Of a DNA stretch of 64,000 bases, positions 25,287-34,527 are shown piece after piece (position 1 is the first letter of the stretch; each line of letters begins with the position of its first letter). Below the pieces are notes generated by a model, which was given only the letters and a program-made list of their open reading frames with translations, searched no databases and was not told the DNA's origin. Both the position numbers and the translations under genes were made by a program. The DNA lies in contig NZ_OY782493.1 in assembly GCF_963677715.1 (NCBI RefSeq), positions 620,001 through 684,000 of the forward strand. The letters are read 5' to 3'. This DNA comes from an uncultured Bacteroides sp. Its GTDB lineage: Bacteria > Bacteroidota > Bacteroidia > Bacteroidales > Bacteroidaceae.

Positions 25287-28200
25287 ATGAGTAAAAGATT
25301 TGCTGAACATTCTCAGTTCGACCTATCGCAGGTAAATAAAGATGTGCTAAAGGAATGGGACGAAAACGGAGTTTTCGCTAAAAGTATGACTGAACGTGAA
25401 GGTTGTCCTTCATTTGTGTTTTATGAAGGGCCACCGTCAGCTAACGGAATGCCGGGCATTCACCATGTAATGGCACGCTCTATTAAAGATATTTTCTGTC
25501 GTTATAAAACAATGAAAGGCTTTCAGGTAAAACGTAAAGCCGGTTGGGATACGCACGGATTACCAGTGGAGTTGGGCGTTGAAAAGGCTTTAGGCATTAC
25601 AAAAGAAGATATAGGTAAAAAAATAGCAATAGCTGAATATAATGCTGCTTGTCGTAAAGATGTGATGAAGTTCACCAAAGAATGGGAAGATCTGACTCAC
25701 AAAATGGGCTATTGGGTAGATATGAATGATCCTTATATCACATATGATAACCGTTACATTGAAACCCTTTGGTGGTTATTGAAACAACTTTATAATAAAG
25801 GGTTAATTTATAAGGGATATACTATTCAACCTTATTCGCCGGCAGCGGGAACGGGGCTTAGCACTCATGAGCTAAACCAACCGGGGTGTTATCGGGATGT
25901 GAAAGATACCACGGTGGTGGCTCAGTTCCATATAAAGAATCCCAAGCCGGAAATGGCTTTGTGGGGAGTTCCTTATTTCATAGCGTGGACTACTACTCCG
26001 TGGACATTACCTTCGAATACTGCTTTATGTGTCGGCCCAAAGATAGATTATGTTGCTGTGCAATCTTATAATGCATATACAGCTCAGCCTATTACGGTAA
26101 TATTGGCTAAAGCATTGCTTAATGCGCACTTTAGCCCTAAAGCTGCCGGGCTGGCACTTGAAAGTTACAAGCAGGGCGACAAGCTGATTCCTTTTAAGGT
26201 GATAGCAGAATATAAAGGAACCGATCTTGTAGGCATGGAATATGAACAGCTTATACCGTGGGTAAATCCGGGTGAAGGGGCCTTCAGAGTAATTCCTGGC
26301 GACTATGTTACAACGGAAGACGGAACAGGCATTGTGCATATAGCACCAACATTTGGTGCAGATGATGCGCAAGTGGCTAAGGTAGCTGGCATTCCGCCAT
26401 TGCAACTCATTAATAAGAAGGGGGAATTACGCCCGATGGTAGACCTCACGGGTAAATTCTATAAGTTAGATGAAATAGACGAAACGTTTATGAATGAACG
26501 GGTTAATGTTGAACTTTACAAAGAATACGCAGGACGATTTGTGAAGAACGACTACGATCCTAATCTTACGGAGAAAGATGAAACGCTCGACGTTTCTATC
26601 TGCATGATGATGAAAGCGGCCAATCAAGCATTTAAAATAGAAAAACATATCCATAACTATCCGCATTGTTGGCGTACGGATAAGCCGATACTTTACTATC
26701 CGTTGGATAGTTGGTTTATTCGCTCTACTGCCTGCAAGGAACGTATGATGGAACTTAATAAAACCATTAACTGGAAACCTGAATCTACCGGAACGGGGCG
26801 TTTTGGCAAATGGCTCGAAAATCTTAATGACTGGAATCTGAGTCGTTCGCGTTACTGGGGTACTCCTTTGCCAATTTGGCGTACAGAAGATAACAGTAGT
26901 GAGATCTGTATTGAATCGGTAGAAGAACTTTATAATGAAATAGAAAAATCTGTTGTTGCCGGATTCATGAGATCGAATCCTTATAAGGATATGGGCTTTA
27001 TTCCGGGAGAGTATAATAAAGACAATTACGAAAAGATAGATCTTCATAGGCCGTATGTAGATGACATAATCCTCGTGTCTCAAGATGGTAAACCGATGAA
27101 ACGTGAAACAGACCTGATAGATGTTTGGTTTGATTCCGGAGCGATGCCTTATGCTCAAATACATTATCCGTTTGAGAATAAAGAATTGTTAGATAGCCAT
27201 CAGGTATATCCAGCTGATTTTATTGCTGAAGGAGTAGATCAAACTCGCGGCTGGTTCTTCACATTGCATGCTATTGCAACAATGGTGTTTGATACAGTAT
27301 CTTATAAAGCAGTTATTTCAAATGGCTTGGTGTTGGATAAGAACGGCAACAAGATGTCTAAACGTCTGGGCAACGCTGTCGATCCTTTCTCTACGATTGA
27401 GAAATATGGCTCCGACCCACTGCGCTGGTACATGATAACTAATTCATCACCTTGGGATAACTTAAAGTTCGATATAGAAGGAATTGAAGAGGTGCGTCGC
27501 AAGTTTTTCGGCACCTTATATAATACGTATTCATTTTTCGCTCTTTATGCTAATGTAGACGGCTTTGAATATAAAGAGGCTGAAATAGAGATGGCAGAAC
27601 GCCCTGAGATAGATCGATGGATTCTTTCTGTTTTGAATTCATTGATTAAAGAAGTTGATACTTGTTATAATGAATACGAACCGACTAAAGCCAGTCGTCT
27701 TATTTCTGATTTTGTGAACGACAATCTTTCTAATTGGTATGTTCGGTTGAATCGTAAACGTTTCTGGGGTGGAGAGTATTCACAAGATAAATTATCAGCT
27801 TATCAAACTCTGTATATCTGTTTAGAAACTGTGGCTAAATTGATGGCGCCTATTGCACCTTTTTATGCCGATCGTCTTTATATGGATTTAATTTCTGTTA
27901 CCGGAAGAGATAATGTTGCTTCCGTTCACTTGGCCAAATTTTGCGAATATAAGGAAGATCTGATAGATAAAGAGTTGGAAGTGCGCATGCAAATAGCACA
28001 GGACGTTACTTCTATGGTATTGGCTTTGCGTCGTAAAGTTAATATTAAAGTACGCCAACCTTTACAATGCATCATGATTCCGGTAGTCGATGAAGAACAA
28101 AAGTTGCACATTGAGGCGGTAAAAACGCTTATCATGAATGAAGTGAACGTAAAAGGAATTAATTTTGTTGATGAGGCTGCCGGTGTGTTAATTAAGAAAG

Positions 28201-28712
28201 TGAAATGTGATTTTAAGAAACTTGGCCCAAAATTCGGCAAACAAATGAAAGCAATTGCAATTGCTGTTGACGGATTGTCTCAAGAAGCGATTGCCGAGTT
28301 AGAAAAAAACGGGAAATACAGATTGGTTCTTGATAATGAAGAAGTTGTCATAGATGCTTCAGATGTGGAGATCTTTAGTGAAGATATACCTGGATGGCTG
28401 GTAGCCAATGAAGGCAAATTGACAGTAGCATTGGATGTAACGGTTACAGAAGAGTTGCGCAGAGAAGGAATTGCCCGCGAATTGGTGAACCGTATTCAAA
28501 ATATTCGTAAGTCGAGTGGTTTTGAAATCACAGATAAAATAAGAATTAGTCTCTCTAAAAATCAGCAAACGGATGATGCAGTGAACGAATATAATAACTA
28601 TATTTGCACCCAAGTTTTAGGAACGTCCCTCAAACTGGCAGATAAGGTAGAAGACGGCACTGAATTAAATTTCGACGATTTTTCTTTATATGTCAATGTT
28701 ATTAAAGAATGA
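25287..28712 (+). CDS. ileS: Isoleucyl-tRNA synthetase, eukaryote-like type with GIHH signature
   Basis: Charges tRNA-Ile and edits valine mischarging. The 1141-residue class Ia enzyme has the catalytic core start EGPPSANGMPGIHH (47-60), where the canonical HIGH/HYGH signature reads GIHH (57-60). The KMSKS loop is KMSKR (689-693). GWDTHGLPVE, TWTLPSNTAL in the editing domain and the C-terminal anticodon-binding region are present. Length and sequence fit the IleRS type 2 (eukaryote-like) clade. The ATG at 25287 is used although a GTG precedes it. First gene of ileS-dksA-like-lspA, a common Bacteroidota order. Confidence 0.96.
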   Translation: MSKRFAEHSQFDLSQVNKDVLKEWDENGVFAKSMTEREGCPSFVFYEGPPSANGMPGIHHVMARSIKDIFCRYKTMKGFQVKRKAGWDTHGLPVELGVEKALGITKEDIGKKIAIAEYNAACRKDVMKFTKEWEDLTHKMGYWVDMNDPYITYDNRYIETLWWLLKQLYNKGLIYKGYTIQPYSPAAGTGLSTHELNQPGCYRDVKDTTVVAQFHIKNPKPEMALWGVPYFIAWTTTPWTLPSNTALCVGPKIDYVAVQSYNAYTAQPITVILAKALLNAHFSPKAAGLALESYKQGDKLIPFKVIAEYKGTDLVGMEYEQLIPWVNPGEGAFRVIPGDYVTTEDGTGIVHIAPTFGADDAQVAKVAGIPPLQLINKKGELRPMVDLTGKFYKLDEIDETFMNERVNVELYKEYAGRFVKNDYDPNLTEKDETLDVSICMMMKAANQAFKIEKHIHNYPHCWRTDKPILYYPLDSWFIRSTACKERMMELNKTINWKPESTGTGRFGKWLENLNDWNLSRSRYWGTPLPIWRTEDNSSEICIESVEELYNEIEKSVVAGFMRSNPYKDMGFIPGEYNKDNYEKIDLHRPYVDDIILVSQDGKPMKRETDLIDVWFDSGAMPYAQIHYPFENKELLDSHQVYPADFIAEGVDQTRGWFFTLHAIATMVFDTVSYKAVISNGLVLDKNGNKMSKRLGNAVDPFSTIEKYGSDPLRWYMITNSSPWDNLKFDIEGIEEVRRKFFGTLYNTYSFFALYANVDGFEYKEAEIEMAERPEIDRWILSVLNSLIKEVDTCYNEYEPTKASRLISDFVNDNLSNWYVRLNRKRFWGGEYSQDKLSAYQTLYICLETVAKLMAPIAPFYADRLYMDLISVTGRDNVASVHLAKFCEYKEDLIDKELEVRMQIAQDVTSMVLALRRKVNIKVRQPLQCIMIPVVDEEQKLHIEAVKTLIMNEVNVKGINFVDEAAGVLIKKVKCDFKKLGPKFGKQMKAIAIAVDGLSQEAIAELEKNGKYRLVLDNEEVVIDASDVEIFSEDIPGWLVANEGKLTVALDVTVTEELRREGIARELVNRIQNIRKSSGFEITDKIRISLSKNQQTDDAVNEYNNYICTQVLGTSLKLADKVEDGTELNFDDFSLYVNVIKE

Positions 28713-28749
28713 TTACTAAAAACTACTAACCTTTTAAATTATCAGAGTT

Positions 28750-29130
28750 ATGGCAGAGAAAACGAGATATTCAGATGCGGAATTAGAAGAGTTTCGTGCA
28801 ATTATCATGGAGAAACTGGCGTTGGCTCAACGCGACTACGATCAGTTTAAGCTGAGTATTATGAATCAGGACGGTAATGATACAGATGATACATCGCCTA
28901 CTTATAAAGTTTTGGAAGAAGGAGCTAATACTCTGTCTAAAGAAGAAACAACCAGATTGGCGCAGCGCCAGTTAAAGTTTATACAAGGATTGCAAGCCGC
29001 ATTGATGCGTATTGAAAACAAGACGTACGGTATTTGCAGGGAGACTGGAAAACTTATCCCTGCAGAGCGTTTGCGTGCTGTTCCTCATGCAACGCTCAGT
29101 ATTGAAGCAAAAAATGAAGGAAAGAAATAA
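28750..29130 (+). CDS. DksA/TraR-family protein with degenerate zinc finger
   Basis: A 126-residue member of the DksA/TraR family, which binds the RNA polymerase secondary channel. The N-terminal half is a helical coiled-coil-like region and the C-terminus aligns with the zinc-finger helix (YGICRETGKLIPAERLRAVPHA). Of four expected zinc cysteines only C96 remains; the others read T99, S117 and A120. Zinc binding is therefore unlikely. The acidic coil-tip stretch DGNDTDDTSP (41-50) is notable. It lies 37 bases after ileS and before lspA. Confidence 0.88.
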   Translation: MAEKTRYSDAELEEFRAIIMEKLALAQRDYDQFKLSIMNQDGNDTDDTSPTYKVLEEGANTLSKEETTRLAQRQLKFIQGLQAALMRIENKTYGICRETGKLIPAERLRAVPHATLSIEAKNEGKK

Positions 29131-29158
29131 AGAACAAATAGTTGATTATAGAAAACAG

Positions 29159-29207
29159 AAAAAGGTGCTGAGCTATTTAACCATTCGTTAATAGTTTGGC
29201 ACTTTTA
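29159..29207 (+). terminator. Possible terminator between the dksA-like gene and lspA
   Basis: An imperfect long stem formed by AAAGGTGCTGAGCTATT and AATAGTTTGGCACTTTT with G-U pairs. The T tract is short, so it may only reduce read-through into lspA. Confidence 0.45.
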
Positions 29208-29243
29208 TGCTTTGTAGCTCACTACATACAACTTTCTAAAAGA

Positions 29244-29873
29244 ATGAAAAATAGACTATCTAAAGGGCAAATATCTTTGCTTATTATTTTTTCTGTACTT
29301 GTTATTGACCAAACGATAAAAGTACTTGTGAAAACAAATATGTATTTTCATGAGAGCATTCATATCACTGATTGGTTCTATATTTATTTTACCGAGAATA
29401 ACGGAATGGCCTTTGGAATGGAAATTTTCGGGAAATTATTTCTCACAAGCTTTCGCATTATTGCTGTAGCACTCATTGGTTGGTATTTAGTAAAAATCAT
29501 AAAAAATGGTGCAAAAACAGGATACATCGCTTGTGTGTCGCTGATCCTAACCGGAGCATTAGGCAATATTATTGATAGTGTGTTCTACGGTTTACTTTTC
29601 AATACAAGCACTCATTCTTCCATAGCCAGTTTCTTGCCCCATGGCGGAGGATATTCTACTTTGTTATATGGTAAAGTAGTTGATATGTTTTATTTTCCGA
29701 TTATAGATACTATCTGGCCAAACTGGATCCCTGTGGTAGGCGGAGAGCATTTTATTTTTTTTAGTCCTATTTTTAATTTTGCCGATGCTTCCATCAGTTG
29801 TGGCATTATTGCACTACTCTTATTTTATAGCAAGTATCTAAATGAGGCTTATCATTCTAATAAAAAAAATTAG
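29244..29873 (+). CDS. lspA: Lipoprotein signal peptidase
   Basis: Aspartyl protease of the inner membrane that removes signal peptides from prolipoproteins. The 209-residue protein has four hydrophobic segments. The two catalytic-aspartate motifs are visible as LTGALGNIIDS and FNFADASISCG, and VIDQTIKVLV is the conserved first-helix motif. An insertion between the aspartates (around LPHGGGYSTLLYG) is typical of Bacteroidota enzymes. The frame extends back to 29196, but the ATG at 29244 gives the family start. Followed 13 bases later by a lipoprotein gene, a likely substrate. Confidence 0.94.
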   Translation: MKNRLSKGQISLLIIFSVLVIDQTIKVLVKTNMYFHESIHITDWFYIYFTENNGMAFGMEIFGKLFLTSFRIIAVALIGWYLVKIIKNGAKTGYIACVSLILTGALGNIIDSVFYGLLFNTSTHSSIASFLPHGGGYSTLLYGKVVDMFYFPIIDTIWPNWIPVVGGEHFIFFSPIFNFADASISCGIIALLLFYSKYLNEAYHSNKKN

Positions 29874-29886
29874 AAAGAAAATTTAG

Positions 29887-30828
29887 ATGAAAAACGTATG
29901 CTACATATTTATATTGCTCATTGTATTAAGTGGGTGTAAAATTAGAAGACCCGATGGTGTTATCTCAGAATCCGGAATGGAAGATCTGTTATATGATTAT
30001 CATATAGCTAAAGCAATGGGAGATAACTTATCGGGAAACGATAATTACAAGAAAGAATTGTATGTAGATGCTATTTTTCAAAAGCACAGAATAACAAAAG
30101 CAGCTTTTGATTCATCGATGGTATGGTACACTCGTAATACCGATGTGTTGGCCGAAGTTTATGAAAAAGTAAATGCGCGATTAAAGGTTCAACAAACAGA
30201 TATTAATCATCTTGTTGCCATACGGGATAGGAAACCTCCTGTTTCTGCTGTAGGAGATAGCGTTGACGTATGGTTCTTAGAGCATGTGATGTACCTGACA
30301 GGAACTCCGTTAAATAATAAAATAACGTTTGTTATCCCCGCTGATGTAAATTTTGAAGATAAGGATATGCTAATTTGGCAGGGTAATTTCTATTTCATGA
30401 AAGATAAGGTGCAAACTTCTGATATTAAGGCTATTATGGCGATGCAGGTAGTGTATAAAAATGATAGCATTATTAGTGCTACCAAGAAAATAACTCAATC
30501 GGGGATGCAGCATATTTCTTTGCAATCGGATACTTTGGGAGCTATTCGGGAGGTGAGAGGCTTTATTTATTTTGAAGGAGAGAAGCAAAGCGACATATTA
30601 GTGAATAATTTGACCTTAAATCGCTATCATAAGAGTATTAAAGAGGGTAAGGCAGGTGGTCTTGCGCAAAAAGCAGATTCGGCAAAGAAGATTAAACCGG
30701 CTATACCTATAAAAGCAGATACTATTACCATGAAAGAGTCTATTCGGATTCCACGAAGACAGAACCCGGAGGAATTAAATCATCGGCGTAATGTACCGTC
30801 TCATCCAATGGCTTCGCCTCACAAATAG
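29887..30828 (+). CDS. DUF4296 lipoprotein
   Basis: A 313-residue predicted lipoprotein. MKNVCYIFILLIVLSGC is a lipoprotein signal with C17 as the modified residue. The segment MEDLLYDYHIAKAMGD and the following YVDAIFQKHRITKAAFDSSMVWYTRN match DUF4296, a Bacteroidota-specific domain of unknown function. The C-terminal third is Lys/Pro-rich and probably disordered. Directly after lspA, as is common in the phylum. Confidence 0.85.
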   Translation: MKNVCYIFILLIVLSGCKIRRPDGVISESGMEDLLYDYHIAKAMGDNLSGNDNYKKELYVDAIFQKHRITKAAFDSSMVWYTRNTDVLAEVYEKVNARLKVQQTDINHLVAIRDRKPPVSAVGDSVDVWFLEHVMYLTGTPLNNKITFVIPADVNFEDKDMLIWQGNFYFMKDKVQTSDIKAIMAMQVVYKNDSIISATKKITQSGMQHISLQSDTLGAIREVRGFIYFEGEKQSDILVNNLTLNRYHKSIKEGKAGGLAQKADSAKKIKPAIPIKADTITMKESIRIPRRQNPEELNHRRNVPSHPMASPHK

Positions 30829-30852
30829 TAAACCTTTAAAAACACATTTCAG

Positions 30853-31221
30853 ATGAAAAGATTTGCCTCACATTATTTGCTATTGCCCGGATACGGACTT
30901 CTTAAACAGTACGTAATAGAAACGGAAGGAGAATATGTTATACGTGTGTTTTCTCTAAGTGAAGAATCGGAATGTGTGCAATGGATGCCGGGAGTTACTT
31001 TTTTGTTTCCGAAACAGGAGGGCGAATTATTTCGCAAACAGCCGGCTTTACTGCTCAATGATGTTTTCTCTTTACCCCTAAACAATTTCAGGTTAGATGC
31101 TGTGCCGACCGATTTGGCCAATGAATTAGTTGTTCGAAAGTTATCTGCTTATAGACTTTATCCATTTGATTTTAAAACGATGTTGCCCGACGAGCGGACT
31201 AAAGTAACTCTTTTGTTCTAA
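30853..31221 (+). CDS. Conserved hypothetical protein
   Basis: A 122-residue protein not assigned to a family here. It starts MKRFASHYLLLPGYGLLKQYVIE and has a beta-rich appearance with no signal peptide, cysteine motif or membrane helix. It follows the DUF4296 gene by 24 bases and is convergent with the rRNA methyltransferase gene 14 bases downstream, so it is probably the last gene of the ileS-lspA run. Codon use looks like the neighbours. Function unknown. Confidence 0.65.
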   Translation: MKRFASHYLLLPGYGLLKQYVIETEGEYVIRVFSLSEESECVQWMPGVTFLFPKQEGELFRKQPALLLNDVFSLPLNNFRLDAVPTDLANELVVRKLSAYRLYPFDFKTMLPDERTKVTLLF

Positions 31222-31235
31222 AAGGGTCTATTCTT

Positions 31236-31997
31236 TTATCGGGTCGTGATTTGCCGGCGAAACTCGGCACATACTACGGCAGTGGCTATTGCCACGTTGA
31301 GTGATTCCGATGTTTTACGCTGTTGCGGGTAGTTTGGAATGTACAAACGATGGTTTACTAGTTTTTCAACCGCTGCTCCAATACCATTTCCTTCATTTCC
31401 CATAATAATGATTCCCGCCTCAGAGAGTGGTTCTTCGTATAGGTTATTCCCATCAAGAAAAGTTCCATACACCGGAATGTTTTGAAGCGAACCTATCAAG
31501 TCGGGCAGGGAAGTGTAGTGCACCTTTACGCGAGCAATGGCTCCCATTGTGGCTTGTATGGTTTTGGGATTATATACATCTACCGTATCGGGCGAACAGA
31601 ATATATGTTCAATGCCAAACCAATCGGCCAGGCGGATAATTGTGCCCAGATTACCGGGGTCTTGGATATCATCCAAAGCTAATGAAAGAGACTTCTGTAT
31701 TATTGTTGCGTCTATATTGTATTCCGGTTGTTGAAACACGGCAAGGACTTGCTGAGGTGATTTTAGTAAACTGGCCCGCATTAGCTCCTCGGTAGAAACT
31801 TCAGCCACTTCATCGGCCTGAGCAGTAGGATGCTCTTCAAACCATTGGGCGGTGGCTGCAAGATATTGACAAGAAAAATGCCCAAACAGATCGTCTACTA
31901 ATTTGGGTCCTTCAGCTAAAAATACTTTTTCTTCTTTACGTATCTTCTTCTGTTCCAGCGAATGAATATATTTTAGCTTATTTTTACTTAGCGACAT
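31236..31997 (-). CDS. SpoU/TrmH-family RNA 2'-O-methyltransferase
   Basis: A 253-residue SPOUT methyltransferase using S-adenosylmethionine. The N-terminal 100 residues contain the RNA-substrate-binding domain (LEQKKIRKEEKVFLAEGPKLV). The C-terminal knot has motif 1 DPGNLGTIIRLADW, motif 2 IIMGNEGNG and motif 3 SLNVAIATAVV. The layout matches RlmB-like 23S rRNA enzymes, but the target nucleotide is not determined. It is divergent from tamL; promoter element TAGATTTG is at 32027-32034 on the minus strand. Confidence 0.9.
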   Translation of the reverse strand: MSLSKNKLKYIHSLEQKKIRKEEKVFLAEGPKLVDDLFGHFSCQYLAATAQWFEEHPTAQADEVAEVSTEELMRASLLKSPQQVLAVFQQPEYNIDATIIQKSLSLALDDIQDPGNLGTIIRLADWFGIEHIFCSPDTVDVYNPKTIQATMGAIARVKVHYTSLPDLIGSLQNIPVYGTFLDGNNLYEEPLSEAGIIIMGNEGNGIGAAVEKLVNHRLYIPNYPQQRKTSESLNVAIATAVVCAEFRRQITTR

Positions 31998-32026
31998 AAT
32001 ATGATTTGTTATTTACATCTTTTTTG

Positions 32027-32034
32027 CAAATCTA
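32027..32034 (-). promoter_or_regulatory. Promoter -7 element of the RNA methyltransferase gene
   Basis: TAGATTTG on the minus strand, 29 bases before the start codon. Confidence 0.5.
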
Positions 32035-32101
32035 TAAAGATAATCTTAATTAGCCCGCATACTTCAGCTTCTTTTTCTTTTCCCGAACCGAAAATATGGC
32101 T

Positions 32102-32109
32102 TATATTTG
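32102..32109 (+). promoter_or_regulatory. Promoter -7 element of tamL
   Basis: TATATTTG, 32 bases before the tamL start. The -33 box is not clear. Confidence 0.5.
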
Positions 32110-32141
32110 TATGCGCTTTAGTAAACATGATATAAAAAGAT

Positions 32142-34448
32142 ATGAGAAGAAGCTTTCTTTACATGACACTTCTTACAATGATTTTGGCATTGGCTTCGTG
32201 CAGTGCCACTAAGTTTGTGCCCGATGGTTCATACCTTTTGGATGAAGTTGCCATTAAAACGGATAATAAAAAGATCAAGGCTTCTGATCTTAACGTTTAT
32301 ATACGGCAAAAAACAAATGCCAAATGGTTTAGCTTGATCAAAACACAGCTCTATCTTTACGACCTTTCCGGCAGAGACTCTACACGCTGGTATAATAAAT
32401 TTCTTCGAAAAATAGGAGATAAGCCCGTTATCTATAGCGAAGCTGATGCTGAACGCTCTCAGGAAGAACTGGGAAAAGTGATGCAAAACTTAGGATATAT
32501 GAGAGCTAGCGTTAATCGGATCACTGATGTCAAAAAAAAGAAACTAAAGCTGACTTATCAGATTGTATCCGGTAAACCTTATATTATCAGACATTTGAAC
32601 TATGACGTCAGCGATAATAAAATAGCAACCTTTATGCAGAAAGACTCGGCAAATTCTTTGCTTAGTGAAGGTATGCTTTTAAATATAAATCTGTTAGATG
32701 CCGAAAGACAGCGCATCACAAATAATCTGGGGGAGAAAGGTTATTATAAATTTAATAAAGATTTTATAACATATACGGCCGATACGGTGAGAAATACCTA
32801 TTTGGTAGATCTCACCTTGCATTTGCTCCCTTATAGAACGCATTCTGATGACGCGCCGAAAGAACACCAACAATACAAGATTAATAAAGTCAGCTTCATT
32901 ACCGATTATGATGTGCTCCAATCTTCGGCATTAAGCAGCATTGAAATAAATGATTCTTTACATTATAAAGGATATCCCATTTATTATAAAGATAAGTTAT
33001 ATCTACGGCCTAAGGTGATGACGGATAATCTTCGAATATTTCCGGGAGATTTATACAATGAACGTGAGGTGCAGCGTACCTATACGTACTTCGGAAGACT
33101 TTCGGCTTTGAAGTATACGAATATCAGGTTCTTTGAAACTCAAGTGGCAGATAGTAGTTCGTTGAATTGTTATGTGATGTTGACCAAGAGCAGGCAACAG
33201 TCTGTCTCTTTTGAAGTTGAAGGAACTAATTCGGCGGGCGATCTTGGGGCAGCAGCTTCCGTATCGTTTCAACACCGCAATTTGTTTCATGGTTCGGAAA
33301 CATTTATGGTGAAGTTCAGAGGAGCTTACGAAGCAATATCGGGACTACAGGGATACAATAGCGATAATTATACGGAATTTGGCGTTGAGACAAGCATTAA
33401 CTTTCCTAGTTTCCTGTTTCCGTTTCTCTCGTCTAATTTTAAGGATCAAATAAGGGCTACTACTGAATTCGGCTTGCAATATAACTCCCAGCTACGTCCC
33501 GAATTCTCTCGTAAAGTAGCATCGGCTTCATGGAGCTATAAATGGTCTAATGACCGACGGGTACAACATCGCTTTGATTTGCTTGATGTTAGTTTCCTTT
33601 ATATGCCATGGATATCGGATACTTTTAAGCAAAAGTATATAGACAATGATCAGAGTTATATTCTGGAATATAATTATAAAGACAGGTTGATTGTGCGTAT
33701 GGGGTATACCTATAACTATAACAGCGCCGGCGGTGCACTTACGAATAACACAATTGCCAAAAATTCTTATTCTATACGGGCGGGAATTGAGTCGGCAGGA
33801 AATCTTTTATATGGCATTTCGCATCTTTTTAGTTTGTCGAAGAACAACGATGGCGAATATGCTATTCTAAACATACCGTATGCACAATACCTGAAGGGTG
33901 ATTTTGATTATGCAAAAAGCATTGTTATCGATGAGCGTAACTCGTTAGCTTTTCATATAGGTGGCGGTATAGCATTTCCTTATGGGAATGCAAAGATTGT
34001 TCCTTTTGAAAAGCAATATTTTTCGGGTGGTGCCAATAGTGTTCGCGGGTGGTCTGTTCGTGAACTTGGGCCGGGCTCTTTTCCGGGAGATGGTAACTTT
34101 TTGAATCAGTCGGGAGACATCAAGTTCGATGCGAGTATTGAGTATCGCAGCAAATTATTCTGGATACTTCAGGGAGCATCTTTTATTGACGCCGGCAATA
34201 TTTGGACTATACGCAATTATGCGAATCAACCGGGAGGGCAGTTCCGTTTTGATAAGTTCTACAAACAAATAGCTTTCGCTTACGGAGTAGGGCTTCGCTT
34301 TGATCTTGACTATCTTGTTTTCCGCATAGACGGCGGTATGAAGGCTCTTAATCCGGTATATAGTAGTGGGAGAGACCGTTATCCGATTTTACATCCCGAC
34401 TTCGGGCGCGACTTTACATTTCACCTTGCAGTAGGGTATCCTTTCTGA
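32142..34448 (+). CDS. tamL: TamL, Omp85-family outer-membrane lipoprotein
   Basis: A 768-residue BamA/TamA-related protein of the Bacteroidota TamL type, which with TamB helps build or supply the outer membrane. MRRSFLYMTLLTMILALASC is a lipoprotein signal with C20. POTRA-like domains fill about residues 25-330, and the C-terminal half is a 16-strand Omp85 barrel with the FSGGANSVRGW motif (the VRGF/Y-type lid-lock signature) and an aromatic final residue. A tamB gene is not adjacent here. The divergent SpoU-type methyltransferase upstream is a usual neighbour. Confidence 0.9.
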   Translation: MRRSFLYMTLLTMILALASCSATKFVPDGSYLLDEVAIKTDNKKIKASDLNVYIRQKTNAKWFSLIKTQLYLYDLSGRDSTRWYNKFLRKIGDKPVIYSEADAERSQEELGKVMQNLGYMRASVNRITDVKKKKLKLTYQIVSGKPYIIRHLNYDVSDNKIATFMQKDSANSLLSEGMLLNINLLDAERQRITNNLGEKGYYKFNKDFITYTADTVRNTYLVDLTLHLLPYRTHSDDAPKEHQQYKINKVSFITDYDVLQSSALSSIEINDSLHYKGYPIYYKDKLYLRPKVMTDNLRIFPGDLYNEREVQRTYTYFGRLSALKYTNIRFFETQVADSSSLNCYVMLTKSRQQSVSFEVEGTNSAGDLGAAASVSFQHRNLFHGSETFMVKFRGAYEAISGLQGYNSDNYTEFGVETSINFPSFLFPFLSSNFKDQIRATTEFGLQYNSQLRPEFSRKVASASWSYKWSNDRRVQHRFDLLDVSFLYMPWISDTFKQKYIDNDQSYILEYNYKDRLIVRMGYTYNYNSAGGALTNNTIAKNSYSIRAGIESAGNLLYGISHLFSLSKNNDGEYAILNIPYAQYLKGDFDYAKSIVIDERNSLAFHIGGGIAFPYGNAKIVPFEKQYFSGGANSVRGWSVRELGPGSFPGDGNFLNQSGDIKFDASIEYRSKLFWILQGASFIDAGNIWTIRNYANQPGGQFRFDKFYKQIAFAYGVGLRFDLDYLVFRIDGGMKALNPVYSSGRDRYPILHPDFGRDFTFHLAVGYPF

Positions 34449-34450
34449 CA

Positions 34451-34504
34451 TAAAAATTCCCCCTTAATTTATGCTATAAGAATAAATCAAGGGGGAATTG
34501 TATT
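34451..34504. terminator. Bidirectional terminator between tamL and DUF3332 gene
   Basis: AATTCCCCCTT (34455-34465) pairs with AAGGGGGAATT (34489-34499), with A/T tracts on both sides, between two convergent genes. Confidence 0.85.
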
Positions 34505-34527
34505 GTTAAATAGAATGTGCCGTTTGC

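Noticed and set aside
26466-27164. 232-codon minus-strand frame inside ileS
   Set aside because: Lies opposite conserved IleRS sequence and shows no family pattern.
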